NCBI RefSeq assembly: GCF_049319665.1
Contig: NZ_JBMOUD010000003.1
Coordinates: forward strand, 186,001 to 250,000
Direction: 5' to 3'
From: JBMOUD01 sp049319665
Lineage (GTDB): Bacteria; Pseudomonadota; Gammaproteobacteria; Enterobacterales; Enterobacteriaceae
DNA length: 64,000 bases
How positions within the stretch are numbered: the stretch's first letter is position 1; each line of letters opens with the position of its first letter. The notes below the pieces were generated by a model that was given only the letters and a program-made list of their open reading frames with translations, made no database searches and had not been told where the DNA came from. This document shows, piece after piece, positions 33,972 through 43,001 of this stretch. The position numbers and the translations under genes were made by a program.

Positions 33972-34706
33972 ATGAGTTTCGAAGGTAAAATCGCACTGGT
34001 CACTGGCGCAAGCCGTGGTATTGGTCGTGCTATCGCGGAAAAATTGGTAGCTGGCGGTGCGAAAGTTATTGGTACTGCTACCAGTGAAAGTGGCGCGCAA
34101 GCAATTAGCGATTATTTAGGCGAAAACGGTAAAGGTTTCGCGCTGGATGTGGTTGATTCTGCATCGATTGAGCAAGTTTTGCTGGCTATTCGAGCAGAAT
34201 TCGGCGAAATCGATATTTTAGTTAATAATGCGGGCATTACCCGTGATAACCTTCTCATGCGTATGAAGGATGATGAGTGGCAGGATATCCTGGATACGAA
34301 TCTGACTTCTGTATTCCGCCTGTCAAAAGCGGTTATGCGGGCTATGATGAAGAAGCGGTTTGGCCGGATCATTACCATCGGTTCTGTTGTTGGAACCATG
34401 GGGAACGCAGGGCAGGCAAATTACGCGGCGGCTAAAGCTGGCTTGATTGGTTTTAGTAAGTCTTTGGCGCGTGAAGTTGCTTCACGCGGCATTACTGTTA
34501 ACGTCGTTGCTCCCGGCTTTATTGAGACGGATATGACAAGGGCGTTGACAGATGACCAACGCGCGGGCATTTTGGCATCAGTCCCAGCCAACCGGTTGGG
34601 TGATGCTAAAGAGATCGCCAGCGCTGTTGCTTTTCTAGCCTCAGATGAGGCTGGCTATATCACCGGCGAAACATTACATGTCAATGGCGGCATGTACATG
34701 ATTTAA
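33972..34706 (+). CDS. fabG: FabG, 3-oxoacyl-ACP reductase
   Basis: The 244-residue short-chain dehydrogenase is exactly the E. coli length. It has the NADPH motif 'TGASRGIGRAIAEKL' (residues ~12-19), 'NNAGITRDNLLMRM', and the catalytic S-Y-K: Ser in 'TIGSVVGTMGN', Tyr/Lys in 'NYAAAKAGLIG'. It performs the first reduction step of the elongation cycle. It lies 10 bp after fabD; acpP follows after 153 bp with its own promoter. Confidence 0.97.
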   Translation: MSFEGKIALVTGASRGIGRAIAEKLVAGGAKVIGTATSESGAQAISDYLGENGKGFALDVVDSASIEQVLLAIRAEFGEIDILVNNAGITRDNLLMRMKDDEWQDILDTNLTSVFRLSKAVMRAMMKKRFGRIITIGSVVGTMGNAGQANYAAAKAGLIGFSKSLAREVASRGITVNVVAPGFIETDMTRALTDDQRAGILASVPANRLGDAKEIASAVAFLASDEAGYITGETLHVNGGMYMI

Positions 34707-34730
34707 AAATTACGAAACTATTTGCATTAT

Positions 34731-34748
34731 TTGCGGTAAAAACCGCAA
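34731..34748 (+). terminator. Attenuator-like hairpin between fabG and acpP
   Basis: TTGCGGT/ACCGCAA with an AAAA loop, 25 bp after fabG. There is no U run, so it may be a processing or mRNA-stability structure more than a terminator. Confidence 0.4.
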
Positions 34749-34786
34749 AATAGGGCAAATTCGTGGTTTGAATAGCCGGGATTTAG

Positions 34787-34814
34787 TTGCATCTTTTTCA
34801 ACATTTTATACACT
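34787..34814 (+). promoter_or_regulatory. Candidate acpP promoter
   Basis: TTGCAT (34787-34792), 16 bp, TACACT (34809-34814), giving a leader of about 40 nt before the acpP ATG at 34860. A dedicated strong promoter fits the very high level of AcpP. Confidence 0.45.
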
Positions 34815-34859
34815 ACGAAAACCATCGCGAAAGCGAGTTTTGATAGGAAATTTAAGAGT

Positions 34860-35096
34860 ATGAGCACTATCGAAGAACGCGTTAAGAAAATCATCGTTGA
34901 ACAGCTGGGTGTTAAACAGGAAGAAGTAGTAAATTCTGCATCTTTCGTAGACGACCTTGGCGCTGATTCTCTCGACACCGTTGAGCTGGTTATGGCTCTG
35001 GAAGAAGAGTTCGACACCGAGATCCCTGACGAAGAAGCTGAAAAAATCACTACTGTTCAAGCAGCTATTGATTTCATCAACGCTAGCCAACAGTAA
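34860..35096 (+). CDS. acpP: AcpP, acyl carrier protein
   Basis: The 78-residue acidic protein is the E. coli length. The 4'-phosphopantetheine attachment site is Ser37 in 'DLGADSLDTVELVMALEEEF' (Ser36 without the initiator Met). It carries all intermediates of fatty acid synthesis and also serves LpxL and OpgH encoded elsewhere in this window. It has its own upstream promoter and a downstream terminator, allowing expression above its neighbours. Confidence 0.98.
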   Translation: MSTIEERVKKIIVEQLGVKQEEVVNSASFVDDLGADSLDTVELVMALEEEFDTEIPDEEAEKITTVQAAIDFINASQQ

Positions 35097-35159
35097 GCGA
35101 ACCCTGCATTAGCTTAAACACGGCTGGCTGTGTTTAAATGCTGTAGGTTAAGATAGTTA

Positions 35160-35190
35160 GGCGGTCATTTGACCGCCTAAGTTTTTTTTG
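35160..35190 (+). terminator. Terminator between acpP and fabF
   Basis: 8-bp perfect stem GGCGGTCA/TGACCGCC with TT loop, then TAAG and eight T. fabF must be reached by read-through or by a promoter after 35190. A smaller dyad AAACACGG/CTGTGTTT lies at about 35116-35135. Confidence 0.85.
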
Positions 35191-35229
35191 TGCAAAGGTA
35201 TTTAATTTTTCCCTCCCTGGAGGACATTC

Positions 35230-36471
35230 GTGTCTAAGCGTCGAGTTGTTGTGACTGGACTAGGAATGCTCTCTCCTGTCGGCAATACAGTAGAGTCCAC
35301 ATGGAGCGCTCTCCTTGCCGGTAAGAGTGGCATCAGCCTGATTGACCATTTTGATACAAGTGCCTATGCAACTAAATTTGCTGGCGTAATTAAAGATTTT
35401 AATTGTGAAGAGTACATCTCGCGCAAAGATGCCCGCAAGATGGATGCCTTTATTCAATACGGAATTGCCGCCGGCATTCAGGCCATGCAAGACAGTGGCT
35501 TGGAAATCAATGAACAAAATGCACCTCGTATTGGTGCCGCGATTGGTTCCGGTATCGGCGGGCTTGGCCTTATCGAAGAAAACCATTCATCATTGGTTCA
35601 AAGTGGTCCGCGAAAAATCAGTCCATTCTTCGTTCCTTCAACCATTGTTAACATGATCGCAGGCCATTTGAGCATCATGTTCGGGTTACGTGGACCAAGT
35701 ATCTCTATTTCTACAGCTTGTACTTCTGGTGTGCACAATATTGGTCACGCCGCACGTATCATCGCGTTCAACGACGCCGATGTGATGCTGGCTGGTGGTG
35801 GCGAAAAAGCCAGTACGCCGCTCGGTATTGGGGGATTTGGCGCAGCTCGCGCTTTATCGACTCGTAATGACAACCCGCAAGCAGCAAGTCGTCCGTGGGA
35901 TAAAGACCGCGATGGCTTTGTGCTGGGTGATGGTGCCGGCATTATGGTGCTGGAAGAGTACGAACACGCGAAAAAACGTGGCGCCAAAATTTATGCCGAG
36001 CTTGTAGGCTTTGGAATGAGCAGCGATGCTTTCCATATGACATCACCACCTGAAGACGGTGCGGGTGCGGCTTTGGCGATGACTAACGCGCTACGTGATG
36101 CCGGTATTGATGCCGCGCAAATTGGCTATATCAATGCGCATGGCACATCAACACCTGCGGGCGATAAAGCCGAAGCACAGGCGGTGAAATCTGTATTCGG
36201 TGCTGATGCGCATAAAGTGCTGGTAAGCTCGACCAAATCGATGACCGGCCATCTGTTGGGAGCGGCAGGCGCTGTTGAGTCTATCTTTACCGTGCTGGCG
36301 CTGCGAGACCAAGCGGTTCCGCCGACCATCAACTTGGATAACCCGGACAGCGGTTGTGATTTGGACTTCGTCGCCCACAATGGACGTCAGGTTAAAGACA
36401 TGCAGTACACGTTGTGTAACTCGTTTGGCTTTGGTGGAACCAATGGTTCATTGGTTTTCCGTAAGATCTAA
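35230..36471 (+). CDS. fabF: FabF, beta-ketoacyl-ACP synthase II
   Basis: The 413-residue protein is the E. coli length, with GTG start 35230 preceded by CTGGAGG. Nucleophile Cys164 is in 'SISTACTSGVHNIGHA'; His residues are in 'NAHGTSTPAGDKAEA' and 'MTGHLLGAAGAVES'. It elongates palmitoleoyl-ACP to cis-vaccenoyl-ACP and underlies thermal control of membrane composition. A terminator follows, so pabC onwards is a separate unit. Confidence 0.97.
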   Translation: MSKRRVVVTGLGMLSPVGNTVESTWSALLAGKSGISLIDHFDTSAYATKFAGVIKDFNCEEYISRKDARKMDAFIQYGIAAGIQAMQDSGLEINEQNAPRIGAAIGSGIGGLGLIEENHSSLVQSGPRKISPFFVPSTIVNMIAGHLSIMFGLRGPSISISTACTSGVHNIGHAARIIAFNDADVMLAGGGEKASTPLGIGGFGAARALSTRNDNPQAASRPWDKDRDGFVLGDGAGIMVLEEYEHAKKRGAKIYAELVGFGMSSDAFHMTSPPEDGAGAALAMTNALRDAGIDAAQIGYINAHGTSTPAGDKAEAQAVKSVFGADAHKVLVSSTKSMTGHLLGAAGAVESIFTVLALRDQAVPPTINLDNPDSGCDLDFVAHNGRQVKDMQYTLCNSFGFGGTNGSLVFRKI

Positions 36472-36493
36472 TAAGCGAGTTTGTCGGTAGTGT

Positions 36494-36518
36494 AAAGGCC
36501 CGAGTTCCGGGCCTTTTT
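36494..36518 (+). terminator. Terminator of fabF
   Basis: AAAGGCCCG/CGGGCCTTT-type stem with an AGTT-containing loop and a run of five T, 23 bp past the fabF stop. Confidence 0.85.
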
Positions 36519-36643
36519 GCTGTCTGAATATTCATTCAACAACATACTGGACCGCTGATAAACTGTATTAAAAGTAAGATTGCTCTGCTGGCATCCTGGT
36601 GGCTAAAACATCAGTCTATCAACCATTTCGAGGGTGAAAATCG

Positions 36644-37450
36644 ATGAGCTGGGTTAATGGCGTCCATGAGACATTATTGCCGATATCCGACCGTGCGGTA
36701 CAATTTGGCGACGGCTGTTTTACTACGGCCAAAGTACTCAATGGTCGCGTCGATTATCTGGCCGATCATTTGACTCGGTTGCAACAAAATAGCCAGCAAT
36801 TATTTCTACCAGAGTGCGACTGGAAACAACTCGAATCCGAGATGCAAGCTGCTGCCGAAGGCTGTGAGCTAGGCGTGTTGAAAGTGATGCTTACCCGTGG
36901 TCAGGGCGGGCGGGGATATAGCGCGCTAGGTTGTAGTGGCCCGACGCGGATCATGTCGCTTTCTGCTTATCCACAACATTACTTGCAATGGCAACAGCAG
37001 GGTGTGCGGTTAACGCTCAGCCCGGTGCAACTCAGCCGTAATCCATTATTGGCAGGCCTTAAGCATCTTAATCGCCTGGAGCAGGTAATGATCCGCCAGG
37101 CTTTAGAACAAACGGATGCTGATGAAGCGTTGGTAGCTGATACCGCTGGAATGCTGGTTGAGTGTTGTGCTGCAAATATTTTTTGGCGTGAAGGGCATCG
37201 CGTTTTTACTCCGGATCTGTCTTATTCCGGTGTGGCTGGCATCATGCGCCAGCGTTTAATTAACTTACTTAACGCTAGCGATAACTTTAACCTGGAAATC
37301 GTTAGTGAGCCGGTCACTCGTCTTGCGAGTGCTGACGAGGTCATTATTTGTAATGCGTTGATGCCTATCCTTCCGGTCAAGCAGGCGGGCAATTGGCGTT
37401 ATAACGCATCGGAACTGTACGATTTTTGCCAGCAGGCACTGAATAAGTGA
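36644..37450 (+). CDS. pabC: PabC, aminodeoxychorismate lyase
   Basis: The 268-residue fold-type IV PLP enzyme (E. coli 269) has the PLP lysine in 'GLKHLNRLEQVMIRQ' (about residue 141). 'DRAVQFGDGCFTTAKV' near the N-terminus and 'MLVECCAANIFWREG' are class-IV aminotransferase blocks. It releases p-aminobenzoate from aminodeoxychorismate for folate synthesis. It starts the pabC-mltG-tmk-holB series, with 7 bp to mltG. Confidence 0.94.
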   Translation: MSWVNGVHETLLPISDRAVQFGDGCFTTAKVLNGRVDYLADHLTRLQQNSQQLFLPECDWKQLESEMQAAAEGCELGVLKVMLTRGQGGRGYSALGCSGPTRIMSLSAYPQHYLQWQQQGVRLTLSPVQLSRNPLLAGLKHLNRLEQVMIRQALEQTDADEALVADTAGMLVECCAANIFWREGHRVFTPDLSYSGVAGIMRQRLINLLNASDNFNLEIVSEPVTRLASADEVIICNALMPILPVKQAGNWRYNASELYDFCQQALNK

Positions 37451-37457
37451 ATGATCT

Positions 37458-38483
37458 ATGAAAACCAAAAAAACTAAACTCATCATTGCTATCTTGGTCA
37501 TTATCATTGGCCTGATAACACTTGCCTATTACAAAGTAGAGCGTTACGCCGATCGTCCACTTAATGTTAAAAATGAAACCATCTTCACCTTGCCTGCAGG
37601 AACGGGGCGGGTTGGTTTAGAAAGCTTGTTGGTCGAAAGTAAGTTGATTCAGGAGAACCACTTCTTTAGCTGGCTGCTGCGGGTTGAGCCGGATTTAAGC
37701 CATTTTAAAGCGGGTACCTACCGTTTTACGGCGGGTATGACAGTACGTCAAATGCTTGAGCTGTTAGAAAGTGGTAAAGAAGCGCAATTCAGCATTCGTT
37801 TTGTCGAAGGTTTTACCCTGCGTGAATGGATGGCCGTGTTACAGAACGCGCCTTATATCAAGCATCAGCTGGCGGACAAAAATGGCGAGCAGATAGCTGA
37901 AGCCTTGCAAATGAAAGAGACTAAAAACGCAGAAGGTTGGCTCTACCCGGATACTTACCTTTATACTGCGGGCACCACAGATTTATCGCTGTTGCAGCGT
38001 GCACATCAGCGGATGGAAAAGACCGTGGATAAAATTTGGCAAGGTCGCGCAGATTCCCTGCCTTATAAAACGCCGACTGATATGTTGACGATGGCCTCAA
38101 TTATTGAAAAAGAAACAGCGATTAAAGACGAGCGCAGCGAAGTCGCCTCAGTCTTTATTAATCGTCTGCGTATCGGTATGCGTCTACAAACCGATCCAAC
38201 GGTAATTTATGGCATGGGCGAAAATTATCATGGCAGTATTAGCAAGAAAGATCTTGAGACGCCAACGCCTTACAATACTTATGTGATTAGCGGATTGCCG
38301 CCATCACCGATTGCGATGCCAAGTGAGTCCTCCATCGAAGCTGCTGCGCACCCGGCAAAAACTGCTTATCTCTACTTTGTTGCTAATGGACAGGGCGGGC
38401 ATACGTTTACAACCAATCTTGACAGTCATAACAAGGCAGTTCGTGTTTATCGCGATCTGATGAAAAGTAAGAATGAAAAGTAA
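37458..38483 (+). CDS. mltG: MltG (YceG), endolytic murein transglycosylase
   Basis: The 341-residue protein (E. coli 340) has a single N-terminal membrane anchor (about residues 8-26), a LysM-like region, then the YceG domain. The catalytic Glu is in 'MASIIEKETAIKDERSEVASVFINRL'. 'RLQTDPTVIYGMG' and 'YNTYVISGLPPSPIAMPS' are family blocks. It cuts nascent glycan strands at the inner membrane and is thought to set strand length. Its last 11 bases overlap tmk. Confidence 0.95.
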   Translation: MKTKKTKLIIAILVIIIGLITLAYYKVERYADRPLNVKNETIFTLPAGTGRVGLESLLVESKLIQENHFFSWLLRVEPDLSHFKAGTYRFTAGMTVRQMLELLESGKEAQFSIRFVEGFTLREWMAVLQNAPYIKHQLADKNGEQIAEALQMKETKNAEGWLYPDTYLYTAGTTDLSLLQRAHQRMEKTVDKIWQGRADSLPYKTPTDMLTMASIIEKETAIKDERSEVASVFINRLRIGMRLQTDPTVIYGMGENYHGSISKKDLETPTPYNTYVISGLPPSPIAMPSESSIEAAAHPAKTAYLYFVANGQGGHTFTTNLDSHNKAVRVYRDLMKSKNEK

Positions 38484-39117
38484 TTTCATCGTTATCGAAG
38501 GGCTCGAAGGAGCTGGAAAGACTACGGCACGTGATTTAGTGGTCAAAACCTTGCGTGAACTTGGTGTTGAAGAGATTGTCTTTACCCGCGAGCCGGGGGG
38601 GACGCCGCTGGCAGAAAAACTGCGTGATTTAATAAAGCTTGGCGTTGAGGGGGAAAAACTCACCGATCAGGCCGAAGTACTGATGTTGTACGCGGCTCGG
38701 GTACAACTGGTGGAAAATGTGATTAAACCTGCTTTAGCACGTGGTGCTTGGGTGGTTGGCGATCGCCATGATCTATCTTCTCAGGCTTATCAGGGCGGCG
38801 GCAGAGGGATTGATATCAATCTGATGACCTCTTTGCGAGATACGGTGCTGGGGGATTTTTATCCTGATTTGACCTTATATCTCGATCTGGACCCGGCTAT
38901 TGGCCTGCAACGTGCCAGGGCGCGTGGTGAACTGGATCGTATTGAACAAGAGTCGTTGGATTTCTTCCACCGTACTCGCAGCCGTTATCTTGAACTGGCT
39001 GCACAAGATAGCCGGATAAAAACCATCGATGCTTCTGCGCCATTAGAACAAGTTTCCACAGCAATTGTGCAGGCGCTACATGAATGGTTCGCCATACAGC
39101 AGGGTCGTGCGCAATGA
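38473..39117 (+). CDS. tmk: Tmk, thymidylate kinase
   Basis: The 214-residue protein has the P-loop 'EGLEGAGKTTARDLV' (about residues 8-18), the DR motif 'VVGDRHDLSSQAYQGGGRGID' and the lid 'RARARGELDRIEQE', as in E. coli Tmk (213 aa). It phosphorylates dTMP to dTDP. It overlaps mltG by 11 bp and holB by 4 bp (ATGA), so translation is coupled along the operon. Confidence 0.96.
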   Translation: MKSNFIVIEGLEGAGKTTARDLVVKTLRELGVEEIVFTREPGGTPLAEKLRDLIKLGVEGEKLTDQAEVLMLYAARVQLVENVIKPALARGAWVVGDRHDLSSQAYQGGGRGIDINLMTSLRDTVLGDFYPDLTLYLDLDPAIGLQRARARGELDRIEQESLDFFHRTRSRYLELAAQDSRIKTIDASAPLEQVSTAIVQALHEWFAIQQGRAQ

Positions 39118-40100
39118 ATTGGTATCCGTGGCTAAATGGCCCTTATCGCCAGTTGATTGGACAATATCAACATGGCCGCGATCACCATGCATTATTACTT
39201 CATGCAGCATATGGTATGGGGGAGGACGCGCTGGTCTATGGGTTGAGCCGGTGGCTGTTGTGCCAACATCGTGATGGTGATAAAAGTTGCGGCAAATGCC
39301 ACAGCTGCCATTTGATGATTGCTGGCAACCATCCAGATTGGCATGTATTAGCGCCTGAAAAAGGCAAAAATACGCTGGGGGTAGAACCTATCCGCCAGTT
39401 GATTGAAACCCTCTATAATTATTCCCAACAGGGCGGGGCGAAGGTGATTTGGTTAGCACATGCTGAGCAGTTGACCGAAGCTGCCGCCAATGCGTTATTA
39501 AAAACGCTCGAAGAGCCGCCGGCTAAAACCTATTTTATCATCGGTTGTCGGGAGCCTTCACAACTGCTTGCGACATTACGTAGCCGCTGTTTTTATTGGC
39601 ATCTCCCCGCGCCAGACGAAGCGCCAACTGCACAATGGATTTCTCGGCAGCTTCCCGCTGAACCTGCGGCGATTACTACGGCGTTGCGTTTGAGTGCAGG
39701 TGCGCCTTTGGCCGCGCTTAACTTATTGCAACCCGAGTCTTGGCAGCAACGGCAATCGTTGTTTGCGCATTTAGCACAAGGATGGCAACAGGGCGATTTA
39801 CTCTCCTTGTTAGCGTCTCTTAATCACGAGGATGTTGCTGAACGCTTGCAATGGTTGTGTTCTTTGCTGCTTGATGCCATGAAATGGCAGCAGGGCGCAG
39901 GGCAATATGTCATTAACCATGACCAGCATGCGTTGATAGCGCAATTGGCAAATACGGTGCCGAATACTCTGTTGCAAGAAGAAATGCAACAGTGGGTAAA
40001 TTGCCGTCAGCAACTGGTCACCGTGGTAGGTGTAAACCGTGAGCTCTTGCTGACTGAGCGTTTGCTGGAATCGGAACAACGGTTTAGCGGCGCGGCGTGA
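39114..40100 (+). CDS. holB: HolB, DNA polymerase III delta' subunit
   Basis: The 328-residue protein starts at ATG 39114 in an ATGA overlap with tmk. Its N-terminal AAA+ domain has a degenerate P-loop ('HAAYGMGEDALVYGL'), as expected for non-ATPase delta'. The zinc module is 'CGKCHSCHLMIAGNHPDWH', and 'AHAEQLTEAAANALLKTLEEPPAKTYFIIGC' with 'LRSRCFYW' matches the clamp-loader SRC region. It is part of the clamp loader complex. Confidence 0.95.
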   Translation: MNWYPWLNGPYRQLIGQYQHGRDHHALLLHAAYGMGEDALVYGLSRWLLCQHRDGDKSCGKCHSCHLMIAGNHPDWHVLAPEKGKNTLGVEPIRQLIETLYNYSQQGGAKVIWLAHAEQLTEAAANALLKTLEEPPAKTYFIIGCREPSQLLATLRSRCFYWHLPAPDEAPTAQWISRQLPAEPAAITTALRLSAGAPLAALNLLQPESWQQRQSLFAHLAQGWQQGDLLSLLASLNHEDVAERLQWLCSLLLDAMKWQQGAGQYVINHDQHALIAQLANTVPNTLLQEEMQQWVNCRQQLVTVVGVNRELLLTERLLESEQRFSGAA

Positions 40101-40227
40101 ATAGCGTAGAGCGGGTTGGTGAGATAGCCAGCATATCTTGCATAGATTGTCTGGCTAAACATACATTGCCTGGCGAAGCATACGTGCTCCGTCAGATATT
40201 GTTTTATTGAATAATGAGTTAAATATT

Positions 40228-41022
40228 ATGTATTTAGTTGATTCACACTGTCATCTCGATAGCCTGGATTATGAGACGTTACACAGCGGCGTTGATAATG
40301 TTTTAGAAAAAGCTCGTGAGCGTGACGTCAAGTTCATGCTAGCGGTGGCAACGACGCTGCCAGGTTATCAGGCGATGACATCGTTGATTGGCGATCGCCC
40401 ACAGGTGGCATTTTCCTGCGGTGTTCATCCTCTAAACATTGAAGACGGCTATGATTTCGCCCAATTGCGGGCATTAGCTGCGGATAAAAAAGTTGTCGCA
40501 ATGGGTGAGACTGGTCTGGATTACTTCTATCAAAAAGAACCGGCTCAGTTGCAACTACAACAGGACTCCTTCCGCGAGCACATTCGCGTAGGACGTGAGC
40601 TAAATAAACCCGTGATAGTGCACACACGCGATGCGCGTGAAGATACGTTGGCTATCTTGCGTGAAGAGAAAGCGGGCGAGTGCGGCGGTGTTTTACATTG
40701 CTTCACTGAAGATAGAGCGACGGCGGAAGAACTGCTCGATTTAGGTTTCTATATCTCCTTTTCTGGCATTGTCACTTTCCGTAACGCCGAACAACTGCGC
40801 GAAGCCGCCCGTTATGTGCCGTTAGATCGTTTGTTAATTGAAACTGACTCACCTTATTTAGCGCCGGTCCCGCATCGTGGCAAAGAAAACCAGCCTGCTT
40901 ATGTGCGTGATGTTGCCGAATATCTTGCTGTGCTCAAAGGTGTGAGCCTGGAAACCTTGGCGCAAACAACGACAGCTAACTTTGGAAAATTGTTCCACCT
41001 CGATATGTCCCAGTCTTCCTAA
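40228..41022 (+). CDS. ycfH: TatD-family metal-dependent hydrolase (YcfH)
   Basis: The 264-residue protein (E. coli YcfH 265) is read from ATG 40228, with no strong ribosome site. It has the HxH metal site 'VDSHCHLDSLDY' at residues 6-8, 'GETGLDYF' (Glu ligand), 'VIVHTRDA', 'LHCFTED' and 'ETDSPYLAPVPHRGKENQP'. This TIM-barrel family includes DNases and D-aminoacyl-tRNA deacylases; the substrate of YcfH is not certain. It is 127 bp after holB, as in E. coli. Confidence 0.93.
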   Translation: MYLVDSHCHLDSLDYETLHSGVDNVLEKARERDVKFMLAVATTLPGYQAMTSLIGDRPQVAFSCGVHPLNIEDGYDFAQLRALAADKKVVAMGETGLDYFYQKEPAQLQLQQDSFREHIRVGRELNKPVIVHTRDAREDTLAILREEKAGECGGVLHCFTEDRATAEELLDLGFYISFSGIVTFRNAEQLREAARYVPLDRLLIETDSPYLAPVPHRGKENQPAYVRDVAEYLAVLKGVSLETLAQTTTANFGKLFHLDMSQSS

Positions 41023-41170
41023 GCGCTTTATTGAATTATTTTTCACCTCGTAATTAATGGCTTGAATGGGTAATGTGCACGCCCATTTGAGCTATTTTGC
41101 TAATTTTACGAGCAGTTTAGCGCCAATTCACTGAACTAAATTGAGATGAGTCTGAGTTAATTCAAAAAAA

Positions 41171-41186
41171 CGTGACTGCCATCAAA
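41171..41186 (+). promoter_or_regulatory. Candidate CRP site upstream of ptsG
   Basis: CGTGA-N6-TCAAA matches eight of ten positions of TGTGA-N6-TCACA, 15 bp upstream of the Mlc-like operator. ptsG is CRP-activated in E. coli. It is the only good match in the 323-bp ycfH-ptsG gap. Confidence 0.45.
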
Positions 41187-41200
41187 CATTAATTTGGCTA

Positions 41201-41225
41201 TTTATTTTACCCTTCGTAAAAATTA
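41201..41225 (+). promoter_or_regulatory. Candidate Mlc operator of ptsG
   Basis: TTTATTTTAC followed by CGTAAAAATTAAA forms the A/T-rich dyad around a C/G centre expected for Mlc (DgsA) operators such as that of E. coli ptsG. The rest of the gap shows no gene. Confidence 0.55.
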
Positions 41226-41319
41226 AAAGGGGTGCTTAAACACCCTAAACGCAACGGTTTTTTTAGCCAATTGCAACGCCGAGGTTTGTTCAACAAAACG
41301 CGGTGAGAAGCATCAAAAG

Positions 41320-41345
41320 CACTATTACTCAGGAGTACTCCCCAT
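41320..41345 (+). promoter_or_regulatory. ptsG translation start region, likely SgrS target
   Basis: The sequence CACTATTACTCAGGAG immediately before the ATG resembles the E. coli ptsG segment (ACCAATACTCAGTCACAC) that pairs with the SgrS small RNA, with ACTCAG conserved. Here the segment also contains AGGAG. Pairing would block ribosome loading under sugar-phosphate stress. SgrS itself is not in this window. Confidence 0.5.
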
Positions 41346-42779
41346 ATGTTTAAGAACGCGTTTGCAAACCTCCAGAAGGTCGGTAAATCGCTAATGTTAC
41401 CTGTTTCCGTATTACCTATCGCAGGTATTCTGCTAGGTGTCGGATCGGCTGACTTCAGTTGGTTACCTGCCGTTGTTTCCCATGTTATGGCTGAAGCGGG
41501 CGGTTCCGTTTTTGCTAATATGCCGTTGATCTTCGCTATCGGTGTCGCACTTGGCTTCACTAATAACGATGGTGTATCGGCTCTTGCCGCCGTGGTTGCC
41601 TATGGCATCATGGTGAAAACCATGGCAGTTGTTGCGCCGATGGTATTACATCTGCCAGCGGCAGAGATTGATGCTAAACACTTGGCAGATACCGGCGTAC
41701 TCGGCGGTATTATTTCCGGTGCTATAGCTGCATATATGTTTAATCGCTTCTATCGCATCAAGCTGCCTGAATATTTAGGCTTCTTCGCAGGTAAACGCTT
41801 TGTACCGATCATTTCTGGTCTGGCGGCGATTTTCTTAGGTGTGGTACTGTCCTTTATCTGGCCACCGGTCGGTCGTGCTATCCAGACCTTCTCCCAATGG
41901 GCGGCTTATCAAGATCCTGTATTGGCATTCGGTATCTACGGTATTGTTGAACGTGCGTTAGTACCATTCGGTCTGCACCATATCTGGAACGTACCGTTCC
42001 AAATGCAAATTGGTGAGTACGTTAACTCTGCTGGGCAGGTATTCCACGGCGATATCCCTCGTTATATGGCGGGCGACCCAACTGCGGGTAAACTGTCTGG
42101 CGGCTTCCTGTTCAAAATGTACGGTCTGCCAGCGGCTGCCATTGCTATCTGGCATTCAGCTAAGCCTGAAAACCGTGCCAAAGTCGGCGGCATCATGATT
42201 TCTGCTGCGTTGACTGCGTTCCTGACGGGTATCACCGAGCCAATTGAATTTGCGTTCATGTTCGTTGCGCCAATCCTGTACTTCATCCACATGATCTTGG
42301 CTGGCCTGGCGTTCCCAATCTGTATTCTGCTCGGCATGCGTGATGGCACCAGCTTCTCACACGGCTTGATCGACTTCGTGGTACTGAGTGGCAACAGCAG
42401 CCGTATCTGGCTGTTCCCGATTGTTGGTATGATCTACGCGGTAATTTACTACACCGTGTTCCGTATCCTGATCGTTAAACTGAACCTGAAAACGCCTGGC
42501 CGCGAAGATACCTCTAGCGAGCAGGTTGCGCAGGGTGGCAGCGAAATGGCCGCATCATTGGTGCAAGCGTTCGGTGGTAAAGAAAACATTACTAACCTTG
42601 ATGCTTGTATCACCCGTCTGCGTGTTAGCGTGGCCGATGTTGCTAAAGTCGACCAACCTGGCTTGAAAAAGCTTGGTGCTGCCGGTGTAGTGGTTGCTGG
42701 TTCTGGTGTTCAAGCAATATTCGGTACTAAGTCAGATAACCTGAAAACTGATATGGACGATTATATTCGTAACCATTAA
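41346..42779 (+). CDS. ptsG: PtsG, glucose-specific PTS enzyme IICB
   Basis: The 477-residue protein is the E. coli length. The membrane IIC domain (residues 1 to ~385) begins 'MFKNAFANLQKVGKSLMLPVSVLPIAGILLG' and holds 'GITEPIEFAFMFV', the sugar-binding GITE motif. After a linker, the IIB domain carries phosphorylated Cys421 in 'LDACITRLRVSV'. It imports and phosphorylates glucose with Crr (IIA) as donor; Crr is not in this window. Regulated as described for its upstream sites. A strong terminator follows. Confidence 0.97.
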   Translation: MFKNAFANLQKVGKSLMLPVSVLPIAGILLGVGSADFSWLPAVVSHVMAEAGGSVFANMPLIFAIGVALGFTNNDGVSALAAVVAYGIMVKTMAVVAPMVLHLPAAEIDAKHLADTGVLGGIISGAIAAYMFNRFYRIKLPEYLGFFAGKRFVPIISGLAAIFLGVVLSFIWPPVGRAIQTFSQWAAYQDPVLAFGIYGIVERALVPFGLHHIWNVPFQMQIGEYVNSAGQVFHGDIPRYMAGDPTAGKLSGGFLFKMYGLPAAAIAIWHSAKPENRAKVGGIMISAALTAFLTGITEPIEFAFMFVAPILYFIHMILAGLAFPICILLGMRDGTSFSHGLIDFVVLSGNSSRIWLFPIVGMIYAVIYYTVFRILIVKLNLKTPGREDTSSEQVAQGGSEMAASLVQAFGGKENITNLDACITRLRVSVADVAKVDQPGLKKLGAAGVVVAGSGVQAIFGTKSDNLKTDMDDYIRNH

Positions 42780-42818
42780 TCAGCATGGCTTATTTGAGAT
42801 AAGCGATGGTTTGGTAAG

Positions 42819-42846
42819 AAGGAGGCTTAGGCCTCCTTTTTTTATA
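42819..42846 (+). terminator. Terminator of ptsG
   Basis: 8-bp perfect stem AAGGAGGC/GCCTCCTT with a TTAG loop and a following T run. Confidence 0.9.
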
Positions 42847-43001
42847 TTTTAGATATATACCAAGGTTTTAATGATTCACTCTTTGGTGTTAATGATGCCG
42901 ATTTCTGCAGCACTTAAACAGCAATCTACGAAATCGAGGTTGAAAGGGGTAGAATCAGTCGCTCATACTGCGCACACAAAAACGTATAAAGGATAGTGAA
43001 C

